From contig BCHX01000007.1 in NCBI GenBank assembly GCA_001599755.1, positions 3,224,001 to 3,288,000 of the forward strand: a DNA stretch of 64,000 nucleotides, in the 5' to 3' direction. The position numbers and the translations under genes are program-made. Below the pieces are notes generated by a model. It was not told where the DNA came from, did no database searches, and saw nothing but the letters and a program-made list of their open reading frames with translations. Source of the stretch: Gliomastix tumulicola. Its lineage: Eukaryota; Ascomycota; Sordariomycetes; Hypocreales; Bionectriaceae. Position 1 is the stretch's first letter, and every line of letters starts with the position of its first letter. This document shows positions 44,437 through 54,729 of this stretch, one piece after another.

Positions 44437-45863
44437 ATGGTGTCTTTCCTCCTCGCCGCTGCCGCCCTCCTCGGCGTCGGAGCACAAGCTCGTGACGTGC
44501 CTCAGCGTCCGGACATCGTTCCCACGCCCCTCAGCCCCTACAAGGCCATCCCGTCCTCGACGCCCCGGACAAAGACCTGCTTCGTCAAGCCATCCTGCAC
44601 GCCCGGCAAGGACGACTCGGGCAAGATCCTAGCCGCCCTCCAGGAGTGCAACAATGGCGGCACAGTGGTCCTCGACAAGGACTACACCATCTGCGAGCCG
44701 CTGGACCTGCGCTTCCTGAAACACGTGGACGTCGCGCTGACCGGCACCGTCCGCTTCTGCGAGGACATCGAGCACTGGCAGGCGACGGCCTTCCCTGTGC
44801 CGTTCCAGGAGCAGTCGACCTGGTGGCTCTGGGGCGGTGAGGATATCAACCTCTACGGTCTTGGAGAAGGGACCATCCACGGCCAGGGCCAGGTGTGGTA
44901 TGATGCCCATTCTACCAACAGCAGCGTCAAGCGGCCTCTGCTGTTTGTCACGGACGGCTGGCACGGAGGGTCGATCACCGGTCTGAAGATGCGCCACTCT
45001 CCCAACGTAAGTGAACCATTGTCATCCTGACCTGATTGGTCCAAGCACTTACACATGTAGTGGCACAACCTCATCGCCAACAGCAGCGACATCCTCATCT
45101 CCGACATCGACGTCTTCTCCCGGTCGACCAGCAAGGCCGACGCCAAGAACCTCGACGGCTGGGACACCTACCGCTCCGACAACATCATCATCCAGAATTC
45201 GTACCTCGACCACGACGACGACTGCGTCTCCTTCAAGCCTAACAGCACCAACATCCTCGTCCAGGGACTTGTCTGCAACTCGTCCCACGGCATCTCTGTT
45301 GGATCTCTCGGCCAGTACCCCGGCACCTTTGACCTTATCGAGCATCTCTATGTGTACAACGTGACGCTGAGCAACGCCACTGACGGTGCCCGACTTAAAG
45401 TATGGCCTGGCGCAGATGTCACGAAGCCCGATGGCTGGGTCGGCGGTGGTGGACATGGTCTCGTGCGCAACGTGACTTACGACACCTTCCAGAACATCAA
45501 CAACGACGGTGCCATCAAGATCGACCAGTGCTACGGTGCCGTCTACGCCGAGGAGTGCGAGGCGGACCCTTCATTGGTCACTTTGATGGATGTGACCTTT
45601 AAGAATTTCTTCGGGACTGTGTCGAAGAAGTTTGACCCGGTGGTCGGGTCTCTAATCTGTAGCTCGGAGGAGGTGAGTGCCCCCCGATGGGAATTTGGTG
45701 ACTAGGAACAGTTGCTGACAATGATCTGTGCTAGTCTTGTGACAACATCCGAGCCGAGAACGTTACCATCACGACACCGAGTGGCAGGACTCCCCAATGG
45801 AAGTGCAGATTCCAGGACGAGGAGCTGCTTGATCTGAACGGTGCGGGGTGCATCCCCGGTTGA
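44437..45863 (+). CDS. GH28 exo-polygalacturonase, secreted
   Basis: Three exons (44437-45006, 45061-45672, 45735-45863; introns 54 and 62 nt) give 436 residues. I start at 44437 because a clean signal peptide follows; the upstream open frame is not secretory. The right-handed beta-helix enzyme shows the GH28 catalytic set: N-L-D-G-W-D (Asp222, in place of the usual N-T-D), D-D-D-C (Asp243/Asp244), S-H-G-I-S-V-G-S-L-G (His266) and R-L-K (Arg301/Lys303). The S-H-G-I-S-V-G form and the length suggest an exo-acting enzyme. Several N-x-S/T sites suit an extracellular protein. It trims galacturonic acid from pectin ends, in step with the GH105 gene 8 kb away. Confidence 0.95.
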
Positions 45864-46288
45864 TGGACCCTGATACCGTTATGGGAGGATGGGCGGGCTG
45901 GATTCACTGACTTTTGGCGGACTAGACTGTATGCGAAGTGAGGGGGACTCACCAATGGGCTGTCGAATTAGGGAGAGACCCTGCATATTCTGTGCCACAG
46001 CGCTGCATCGATAAGCGACGAGGTGGCAATTTCGGGGGTGATTCGGTCCCGACTCGACTTTGGTGCTGCTACCAAATCCGTCTTGTCGCGGAGTCACAGT
46101 CACGTCTAAGCCAAAGAGGGGTAATGTGTTTAATATCAAGGAACATCGACTTGCCTTCATTGATCCGCTTGGTGATACGTATATGGTAGGTGATTCCCAC
46201 GTCTGGCATGCAGGCTGCACCTCAGGCGTGGCATCTCCATCCCCATGCAGTCTAATAGATGACAATACACCGAGAAATCACCACCGCG
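45864..46288. other. Spacer between GH28 and the monooxygenase
   Basis: 425 bp with no supported gene; presumably the 3' UTR of GH28 and the promoter of the monooxygenase. Confidence 0.5.
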
Positions 46289-47146
46289 ATGCCACCAGAT
46301 ACCGCAGACGTCGTGATATGTGGCGCTGGTCCAGTGGGCTTGGTGATCGCCCTCGGCCTGGCACAGCAGGGGATTGACACAATCGTCATTGGTAAGAGAC
46401 CTATGCCTCGTGCATGAAGATACGGGGTGCCTGTGACAGCTGACAGAATGAAAACAGAGAAACGGGAAAGGCAGGTTCAAGAGTCAACGGGCCGCTCATG
46501 CACCCTATTCCCTCGGACACTGGAGCTTCTTGAGCTCGTCGACGTCGCAGGCGAGATCACGCAGGCGGGCTTCATTGGCAAGACCTACGCGGTGTTTAAA
46601 GATGGGAAGCGACAGGTTCAACGTACCTGGCAGTCCATGTTGTCTTACATGCAGACAAGCTTCCACGGCTACATGATGAACCTCCGGCAGAGGAAGTCCG
46701 AGTCCATCTTTGCGGCTCGGTATCATGCCGACCATGGGAAGGCCATTCATTATGGCTGGGAGTTGAGTGACTTTAAAGTCGACACAAGCCTGGGAGATGG
46801 ACACAATGTGACGGTTTGGGCCTCCCACTCATCTGGGGATAGGAGGCAGATCCGATGGTACGTACGTGTGCCACTAGCTGAAAGTGCTAGCTGCTAACAA
46901 AGAAACAAGCAAGTATCTCATTGGTGCCGATGGCGCTCGGTCAGCCGTCAGAGGACTAGCAGGAGTAGAGATGAAGGGCAATGACACCGAGTATAAATGG
47001 ATTCGCATCGACGGCCTCATGAAGACGAACATCCCGGAGCCCGATCTCATGTTCGGCTTCATCGAGACCAAGGACTACGGGACTGTGCTATGGCTGCGAC
47101 TTGACAACGACGCGCATCGCGTTGGATTTGCGTTGAATCCGCGACT

Positions 47147-47275
47147 CCGAGAAAAGTACCCGGATGGCATCACCGAGAAGGAGGCCGTCGAGGAGGCGGT
47201 GGAATGTCTCGCCGAGAAAAGTACCCGGATGGCATCACCGAGAAGGAGGCCGTCGAGGAGGCGGTGGAATGTCTC
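47147..47275 (+). repeat. 65-bp tandem duplication in monooxygenase exon 3
   Basis: 47147-47210 and 47212-47275 are identical over 64 bp at a spacing of 65 bp. Because 65 is not a multiple of three, one frame cannot read both flanks. Removing one unit restores continuity between the E-K-Y-P-D-G segment and the K-P-F-E-L segment. No AG|GT pair inside the unit would allow precise splicing of one copy. Confidence 0.95.
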
Positions 47276-47857
47276 AAGCCTTTTGAGCTGAGCATCGAGC
47301 GTCTTGACTGGTGGACATACTACAGGTGATTCTGGGGCATACCCAAGCAGGCAAGACTTATACTGACATTCCACAGCATCAAGCAGACTGTTGCGGAGAC
47401 GATGCATAAGGACGACTTTGTTCTACTGGCTGGTGACGCTGCCCACGTGCACTCTTCTGGCTTTGCCCAGGGCTTCAACACCGCAGTTCACGATGCGACC
47501 AATCTTGCCTGGAAGCTCTCGGGGACCTTGAAGGGCTGGTACCAACCTGAAGTTCTAGCGTCTTACGACATCGAGAGACGCACGGCGGCAGAGAGACTGA
47601 TTGGCATCGATCGACTTGCTGCCGCCGCCGTCTCTGGCGATATTCCTGCCAAATACAAGGCCATGGGGCTGACAGTCGATGAAGTGATGCGATCCATCTT
47701 TGAAGACAGTATGGCTTTCACGGTTGGACTGGGCGTCAGTTACGATGCCTCGGTCTTGAACGTTGAGCCCTTGGCAACGAATCTGGTGGCTGGCACGCGG
47801 AGTCCAGACGCTCTGGTGTATGCACCTGGACCGTCTGTCCCAATTCGACTGCATGAT

Positions 47858-47862
47858 ATTAC
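47858..47862 (+). repeat. Left ATTAC copy at the insertion boundary
   Basis: The last five bases shared with the right-hand junction (52191-52195). Both copies sit in the same codon phase of the split monooxygenase, as expected for a target-site duplication. Confidence 0.65.
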
Positions 47863-48437
47863 AGCTTAAGTTGAGAAAGTGGTGTTTAGCCCGCCAGATC
47901 TAAAGGCACCTGCCGCCGCTTTTAGAGGTGAGAACAGCGAAGGGCATTGGTGGCCTAGACGTACCCTACGTATATGAAAGATCATTTACAAACGTAACTC
48001 ATAGGAGGAAATTAGACATATAGCTCAATAAGGGAAATATAAGAAACCGAATTATCTCACGCCTCTACTTGGGAGAGCCTTGGACGTCGAAATACGCTCT
48101 TTCGGGTTTGACCTTGTGCCCCAGTCCCTAGCCCTGTTTGGCAGTGGCAAGATGACACCGAAGGCGCAGGCCTATTGGTTTTCACCGCCATTGGGACCAC
48201 TTTAGAAATGCAGATCCAGGCAGGATTACTGCGAGGCGGACAGCGGGGCATATTGATTTGCGACCGAGATGCTGCTTCGCCAACGCTGCGCCCCCAAGAA
48301 TTTGCACACCAGAACGCCTCTTGTGACTCTGCCCTCGTCATTTACAGAACATCCATCCGTCTCTATCATCCCTCGCCTCCAACAATTATTGTGTTTTCCA
48401 TAACCATCGGCCGCGCCGCGACACCTGACACCACGCC
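47863..48437. promoter_or_regulatory. Left arm of the insertion; NLR promoter
   Basis: 575 bp between the insertion point and the NLR start codon. No gene, and no clear terminal repeat. Confidence 0.45.
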
Positions 48438-51400
48438 ATGGCCGACGCCGCGGTCGGAATCGTCTCTCTTGGCCTGCAAGTCTGCAAAGGGCTCTGGACG
48501 TACGTCGACGCCATACGGAGTCGCAACGATGACCTCAAGCGTGCGGCGACGCAGCTGTGCGCCACCGCGGAGCTTCTCCAGCGGCTTCACGCCCTGCTCC
48601 CCTCTATTAAAGCCCTCACCGACGTATACGTCGAGCCTACGCTCACGCTCCAGCGCTGTCTGTCGGATAGCGAGACTAGCATCATCGCCCTGCAGGAGAT
48701 GCTCCACTCCCTAGAGAAGCCATCCGAGACTGATTTGAAGGGCAAGGTGAAGGAACTCCGGAGAACACTCACCCATGTCTTCCACCAGGGCGACCTCGCG
48801 ACCTTGCAATCCCAGTTGTCTTCGTTGACCAAAAACGTCCAGCTGGCCCTGCAAATCATTCAATCGTGAGGTGTCTTGCGCATCGTTGCTGAGTATGCAG
48901 TAGCTAACTAAACATTCCTAATTCACCTGTTGACAGGTATGCCATGGCCGATCTCGACAAGCAAATAGCTGATCTTGCCATCTCCCAGAGGCGAGAGTTA
49001 GAGGGCGTCTCTCGAGTCGGGGTAGCCATGGAGCTCACCAGAATTTCTCAGTTGAGCACTGAAGCAGGCCTGGCAGCTTTAGCCCGTTCGGTAACCGCAG
49101 AGGCACATCAAACAAGACAAGACGCCCTCGTTAACCGAAGGGACTTGATCGAGAACATGAAGCTGAGATACCAGGAGATGACCGATCACATAGTCGAGAA
49201 GTTAACAACATCTCATCAAGGCCGAGGTGATTTAGACGTATTGTTTCCTAATCTTCGGTCAAGGCTTACGATGGATGATTAATATCTCTCTAGCTACCCA
49301 ACTTCCAGCCCATGAGCCCTCCGGGCCTGTTACTACAAAACCCAGCCGCTCTCCATGAAGCGCCTAACTTAGTTTATGACGACGATGACGGCGAAAACCC
49401 GAATCAATTAGAGACGACGCGTGAGCTGCTCCTCAAGTCTCTAGCTTTCGCCCAGATCGATTCGCGCGAGACGAGTATCCGGACAGCCCTCCTGACGACC
49501 TGCGAGTGGTTCCTCAAGAATCCCTTATATCTTGACTGGGTAAACCAAGACAAGATTTCGGAGCATTCGGGTTTCCTGTGGATCAACGGTAAACCAGGCG
49601 CTGGCAAATCAACCATCATGAAGTTCGTCTACTTGCACACGAAGGCTCTGTGGCGGGACGCGAACAACACGGCCGTTCTGCCCTTCTTCTTCAACGCCAG
49701 AGGCGAGGAGCTGGAGCACTCAACGGAGGGCATGTACCGCTCCTTCCTCCTACAGGCCTTTGACGCGTTTCCCGAGCTCAAGTACGTGCTGAACCAGCGC
49801 GCTCGCCGCATCACGACGAAGGAGGACGCTGAGAAGACATCATGGAATCTCGAGACCCTCAAGGATCTATTCCAAAAGGTGGTGGAAGGCCTCGAGGAGA
49901 GGAGGATGATCTGCTTCATTGACGCGCTAGATGAGTGTTCAGAGGATCAGGTCAGAGACATGGTCGGCTTCGTTGAGGAGCTCAGCGAGGCCGCCACCGC
50001 CGCGGACACCGGCACCAGCTTCTCTGTCTGCTTCTCCAGCCGTCATTACCCCAACATCGAGCTCCGACGCGGCGGTGTCCGGCTCACGCTCGAGAAGCAG
50101 CACGGTCACGCGCAGGACATTGAAAAGTACGTCCGCACCAAGTTGTACGCGAGAGGAAGTAGTGGCATCCTCGCCGAGATGACGGCCTCGATCCTCCACA
50201 AGGCTGGCGGCGTCTTCATATGGGTTGTCATCGTCGTCGACCTCCTCAATAAGGAGCTCCAGCGGGGGCGCGTCGACGAGGCTCGAAGATTACTGCAGCA
50301 GATGCCGGCGCGGCTGGGCGATCTCTTCCGGGACATTGTGACTAGGGACGGTGGGCCGGAGACTAACCTTGATGAGCTTCGCCTCTGCGTGCAGTGGATT
50401 CTGTATGCTGAGTGGCCGCTGACGACGCAGGAGCTGTATTATGCGATCAAGACCGGTCTGGCCGGCAGGAACGCTGGGCCCCAGGAGTGGAACAAAGAGG
50501 ACGACACGCCGGAGGTGATGGAGCAGTTCATCCTGAGCGCGTCAAAGGGCCTCGTTGAGATTATGAGGGGGAAAGAGAAGCATGAGAAGGACGACGACGT
50601 CCACGTCCTCAGGGGCTTTTGTTTCAGTGCACTTCACAACCAATCGACAATGATCTCGCCTAACTGGGGACAGGAGATCCGGTTCATCCATGAGTCCGTC
50701 CGTGATGACCTCCTCAAGGACGAGGTGGAGGACGTCCTCAGTGACCTTCGTTTGGATGCACTTCACAACCGATCGACAGTGATCTCGCCTAACTGGGGAC
50801 AGGAAACGGTCCAGTTCATCCACGAGTCCGTCCGTGATTACCTCCTCAAGGACGGAGGCATAGGCATGCTCTGGCCCGAGCAGCCCGCCGAAGACTTTGG
50901 GAGGTTCAGCCACGGCCTGCTCAGCACATGGTGCCTCGCCGCCACAGGATGCAAGCGCGATGTTCCCTTCATATTGTCAGAGAGAGTGAAGCTCTGGAAG
51001 GAGGTCGGTACCAAGTTTCCGCTATTCATATATGCCTATGCCAACATGTTCAAGCACGCGGAGAAGAGCCTGCCGCGCGACCGGACAATGACGGCGACAA
51101 CATTCCTGGGCCAGTTCAGCATCAGGCAGTGGACTCAGATTAGCCATCTCGAACGCAATTACAGCCTTTTCAGCGACGACACATCGGCGGTCTGGATTTT
51201 CGCGGCATCAGGGTACATGGGTCTCGTCAGGCAATACCTCCGCGAGAACCCCACGTGCGAGTACACCTGTAAGGACCACAAAGGCCGCCGGGCGCACCCC
51301 GTCTTCGCCACCATCGGTTGGGGATCCAAGGACAGATGGGACTTTTTATTTAAGGGCGACGACGGGAACTTCTCCTTTGACGTAGATGTCAATACTAAGG

Positions 51401-51882
51401 ATGGGCAGGGCGACACGATGCTGATGAAGGCCGTGGATAAAGACGTTGACGACCTCTTCCACCTCCTCATCGCTAGGCCTGGAATCGACGTCAACGCCCA
51501 GAACGCGAAGGGCGAGACGGCCCTGCACCTGCTAGTCAAACGCCGCGCCATTGAGCACACGCTTCACAGGAATACCGCCCAGCTCGTTGACTCCCTCCTC
51601 GCTGCGGGTGCCGACGTGAACGCGCGAGACCACGAGGGCCGATCGGCACTCATGGAGGCCGCCAGATACGGCCGTACAAACACAATAAGCATCCTCCTCC
51701 GTAACGGGGCTGACGCCACTGCGGAGGACAGCAAGGGCAGGACAGCGCTCATGGAGGCGACTGGTTGGCGGCCCTGGAGCGACGTGACGTGGAGCGACGT
51801 GACGTGGAGCGAGGCGACTAGAAGCAACCCGCCTTTGTCTCTCATGCCTTTGTCTCATTATAACTTAATGACTTATATTTGA
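48438..51882 (+). CDS. NLR-like STAND protein: PigL_N-like, NACHT, ankyrin
   Basis: Three exons (48438-48865, 48937-49237, 49294-51882; introns 71 and 56 nt) give 1,105 residues. Residues 1-240 form an all-helical N-terminal domain opening A-D-A-A-V-G-I-V-S-L-G-L-Q, like the fungal STAND N-terminal (PigL_N) family. The NACHT/NPHP3-type ATPase has a P-loop G-K-P-G-A-G-K-S-T (about 342-350) and Walker B I-C-F-I-D-A-L-D-E-C (about 450-458). The winged-helix end motif F-I-H-E-S-V-R-D occurs twice because of a 129-bp in-frame duplication. Ankyrin units with G-A-D-V-N-A-R-D and G-R-T-A-L-M-E-A follow. The C-terminus ends in a W-S-D-V-T mini-repeat. Fungal NLRs act in non-self recognition and regulated cell death. 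It is the cargo of the insertion. Confidence 0.88.
50603..50863 (+). repeat. In-frame 129-bp tandem duplication inside the NLR gene
   Basis: The copies 50603-50731 and 50732-50863 share long identical blocks (for example around 50650 and 50780), with scattered substitutions and one extra codon in the second copy. Both encode the I-S-P-N-W-G-Q-E and F-I-H-E-S-V-R-D elements. Confidence 0.88.
51775..51814 (+). repeat. 15-bp minisatellite at the NLR C-terminus
   Basis: Two full and one partial copies of a 15-bp unit, TGGAGCGACGTGACG, encode a W-S-D-V-T repeat close to the stop codon. Confidence 0.8.
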
Positions 51883-52190
51883 TTTTAAAAGTTAAATTTT
51901 AGAACGAGTAGCTATTTTGTTTTATTTTCTATTACAAGCTCTGTTTTCCGTATTTTATAGAAATATCCAGCTTAAAGAGTACACTTGATCCAACGGTGCT
52001 CTATCTGCATGCAAAGCTTGAGCCCAATTAGAGCCAAAAAGTAGTTATACGAAATATTTTCGATTTATTGGGCAGCGAAAAGGCCAGGGCACAGAGGACC
52101 GACTTTCCCCCATCTCAATAATAAGCAGGGTTGGTGGGACGTCGAGCGGCAAGGGGCGTAAAGCCGGAAAAGTACGACACCACGACCGCG
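51883..52190. other. Right arm of the insertion
   Basis: About 300 bp after the NLR stop codon. The first 150 bp are clearly AT-rich (TTTTAAAAGTTAAATTTTAG-like), then composition returns to GC-rich at the boundary. No gene or terminal repeat is recognised. Confidence 0.5.
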
Positions 52191-52195
52191 ATTAC
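52191..52195 (+). repeat. Right ATTAC copy at the insertion boundary
   Basis: Direct repeat of 47858-47862. With the following bases it reads TTAC, seven bases, then A. Confidence 0.65.
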
Positions 52196-52640
52196 GCATA
52201 GAAACAGCCGAGGACGATGGACGTTGCTTATCTTTGCCGGTCGTCCTCATCAGACAAAGGAGGCTTACGTCGCACTACGCCAGAAGCTGGAAGACGGAGA
52301 GACTCGACTTAAGCAATGGTCTCACATGTACCAGCTCGCGACGATTATGCTTGGGGTCACAGAGTCAGCCTGGAAACAGTTCGACGGACCAGCAATAGGC
52401 AACCTATACTTCGACAAGGACGCTGCTGCGCATGGCAGTTATGGTGTGTATCCTGACAACGGCGCCATTGCTGTCATCCGTCCAGACGGGATCTTCGCTT
52501 TTGGAGCTTCACTTAAGGAGCTGGAGAAGATTGAGAACTGCTTTGGGGCCATTTTTGCAAAGGGCCAGCCAAAAGACGATCCCGCGTCTCTTGTAAGCAG
52601 AGTTGGTAATACTGGACAGCCAGTGAAGCCTCGCCTATAA
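52191..52640 (+). pseudogene. FAD monooxygenase C-terminal thioredoxin-like domain, detached
   Basis: The open frame here contains G-R-W-T-L-L-I-F-A-G, then a helical stretch, then Y-G-V-Y-P-D-N-G-A-I-A-V-I-R-P-D-G. That is the characteristic C-terminal thioredoxin-like domain of phenol-hydroxylase-type FAD monooxygenases, including the final R-P-D-G strand. The upstream fragment stops exactly where this domain should begin, and the codon phase at ATTAC is the same on both sides. In-frame sequence upstream to an ATG at 52131 belongs to the insertion, so it should not be read as an independent gene. Without its own FAD domain it cannot be a functional enzyme. Confidence 0.85.
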
Positions 52641-53526
52641 ATGGTGTCATTAGTCTTTCAAACAAGTCACAGTAATACAATCCTGAGCAAGGAATGGGAC
52701 AGGCCGTTTGATACGCATCCACCTTTCTTGACCATGAGTCCCGGGGTGGGTGAATGTAGAATATCTTACTACGGTTTGATCGCATGTCTGTGACTTGACG
52801 ACTAAAGCACACACTTTTCTACCGAACTTCAACCTTCTAATCTACGAGGAAGCCTTGAATGGGCAATCATCCGAGCCCTTCACGAATTGGATATGCTAAT
52901 ATATGCGAGATCTATGTAGCTTTGAAAGTCCTCACCTACCTGCCCATTCCTTGAGTAACCGAGGACCCGCTTGACGCTGTGGTCACCAAGCGCCGAGTCC
53001 ACCCAACCCTTCACTCTACCTCTCTCAACAAATCTTGTCACAAGCCTTCGGCCTTCCAAGATTCCTGAAGCTTTAGCCGATGAGGATGTCGCCGACGAGT
53101 TCCTGACGTGCCAATTTGCCCGTGAAGCATAGCCTGTGCCAGAACACCAAGACATGACGGCGGAATTCTCATATCAGAGCGAACTCGAGTCATCCACGGC
53201 CGACCAACAACAGGCTAAACGGAAATATTCCAGCACAAATGTCCTAATAACCGGCCGGCCAGCGGTGAGGAGATTCCCCAACCATGCGTGCGGGGGGAAG
53301 GATTCATGCAGGGTCAGACTGAGAGTGTGGGGTGAGGAGAATCGGGTTCTGCAGGACCGAGCTACATATCCGGGTAGGACGATAACCGAGGGAATGGGAG
53401 GGGACTGGGAATACTATGATCTGATGGATGGAAAGCTGTACAATGTACTATTGATGATATGAGAAGCTATTCACACTGTACTCTAGACGACTAATCTCTA
53501 CACTGTCCAGTTTTGCTAGTGTCCCT
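52641..53526. other. Spacer, 52641-53526
   Basis: Short ORFs on both strands without domain character; none is called. Confidence 0.5.
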
Positions 53527-54729
53527 TTAGAACTGTCGGGTCTCCCACTCCTTGGATGCAATCATGAAGACACCGGCGCCACGGAGGTCGTTTTGTCGAA
53601 GGGGAATGCTAGAGTAGTACTGCAGAAAGTATTAGCCGAAACGTGTCTGTTGGAAGTGAAGGCGGTCTCTTACCTCGAACGTGGCATTGCTGCCCAGGCT
53701 GCCCACCTCAACGGTGTCCTCCCAGTTGATCGTGCCGTCGTCGTTCTCCGTCACAAAGAGATCAATCATAGCCTGGTACGCCGTCGACGCGACATCGGCA
53801 TAGTCGTCTGCCGACAAGATACCCAGGTTCAGACCCCTGAGCCAGCCAAAGGTGAACATGACGCTGGCGCTGCTCTCGACGTAGTTGCCCTTGACATCCT
53901 CGTACTGCTTGTCCATGATGTTCCACCAGCCGCCAAGCTCGTCCTGCGCGTCCTTGAGACCATCGGCCAAGCTGGTGAAGTAGCCCTTGAGCCTCGCGTA
54001 GCCCGGGTGCTCCTCGGGGAAGACAGCAAGCACCTCGAGCAGAGCCATGAAGTACCAGCCAACAGCCCGGCCCCAAACCAGCGGCGCGGCACCCGTCACG
54101 GGGTCAGCCCAGACCGCCTTCTTGCTCTCATCGTACCCGTGAACGAGCAGGTTGTTCGCCTTGCGCGTGTGCGAGTCAATGTTATCGAACTGCAGCACAA
54201 TATCGTCCCACGCCGTCTCGTTCTCCGGCTGGAATGCCCGCACCCACTTCGCGTAGAAGCTGTCAGCCATGTAGATGCCATCAAGCCACATCTGATTCGG
54301 ATACACGACGTTCCGGTGCCAGAAGCCGCCCGTGGGCGTGCGCGGGTGCTTGTCGAGTGTGCTCTTGATGCGGTCCGCCGCGAGCTTGTACTTGTCGTCG
54401 CCCGTCTCGGCGTACCAGTACAGCACGTTGTTGCCGAAGCGGTAACTGTCGAGCGAGTAGTGCGTGTAGTTGTAGCCCGCGATGACGCCGTCGGCGCCGA
54501 CCAGCTCGTCGACGAGCCCGTGGTAGAAGTCGTAGAGGGTCTCGTTGCCGGCGTACGCGTAGATGGCCTCGAAGGAGGTGTAGAGCGTCGCTTCGTCGTA
54601 GTGGTAGTCGGCTTCGACGAGGCCGTGCTGGATGATGGAGTTGGTCATCCAGGTCGCGTAGGAGGTGTTGGAGCAGCGTTTGGGGAGAGCCGCTGCCCCG
54701 ACGATGGGGAGGAGGAGAGCCGCCTTCAT
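53527..54729 (-). CDS. GH105 unsaturated rhamnogalacturonyl hydrolase, secreted
   Basis: Two exons (54729-53674 and 53619-53527; 54-nt intron) give 382 residues. The start at 54729 is the first ATG before a short signal peptide (hydrophobic through residue 15, Pro-Lys-Arg after it). The (alpha/alpha)6 barrel shows the family segments Y-A-T-W-M near residue 25, and G-F-W-H-R-N-V-V-Y-P-N-Q-M-W-L-D-G with the catalytic Asp150, followed by W-G-R-A-V-G-W-Y and E-S-S-A-S-V-M-F. The tiny second exon supplies G-A-G-V-F-M-I-A and the terminal W-E-T. GH105 enzymes hydrate the unsaturated sugar left by pectin or rhamnogalacturonan lyases. It is a pectin partner to GH28 nearby. Confidence 0.94.

Larger units (their letters stand above)
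46289..47862 (+). pseudogene. FAD monooxygenase (phenol-hydroxylase type), 5' part, broken
   Basis: Four exons can be laid out (46289-46391, 46458-46857, 46910-47325, 47377-47862). Exon 1 encodes the FAD-binding strand with G-A-G-P-V-G (residues 12-17). Exon 2 continues with the S-T-G-R-S motif, exon 3 with G-A-D-G-A-R-S, and exon 4 with the second FAD motif L-L-A-G-D-A-A-H and the family segment G-F-N-T-A-V-H-D. Two lesions are visible. A 65-bp tandem duplication in exon 3 shifts the frame and leads to a stop at 47289-47291. A 4.3-kb insertion after 47862 ends the protein two codons later. The missing C-terminal domain lies at 52191-52640. Intact relatives hydroxylate aromatic rings with NAD(P)H and O2. 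Confidence 0.85.
47863..52195 (+). mobile_element. 4,333-bp insertion carrying an NLR gene
   Basis: The monooxygenase frame is interrupted after codon phase ATT-AC at 47862 and resumes at ATT-AC 52191. The unit between is 4,333 bp, including one ATTAC copy, and contains a single complete three-exon NACHT-ankyrin gene with its promoter and 3' flank. I found no transposase, reverse transcriptase, long terminal repeat or DUF3435 recombinase. The ends share only a short GTGGTGT word in inverted orientation (near 47879 and 52185), too little to call terminal inverted repeats. Introns in the cargo exclude a processed retrocopy. The segment may be a non-autonomous element, cargo moved by a recombinase supplied elsewhere, or a repair-mediated insertion. 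Confidence 0.65.

Noticed and set aside
47863..52190. Starship captain or other transposase inside the 4.3-kb insertion
   Set aside because: No DUF3435, DDE, reverse transcriptase or helicase motif is visible; the only gene is the NLR.
47863..52190. Terminal inverted repeats of the insertion
   Set aside because: Only a shared GTGGTGT word in inverted orientation near the ends; too short and not at the extreme termini.
52131..52640. Stand-alone 169-residue gene starting at the ATG at 52131
   Set aside because: The first 20 codons lie within the inserted segment; the rest is the detached domain of the monooxygenase.
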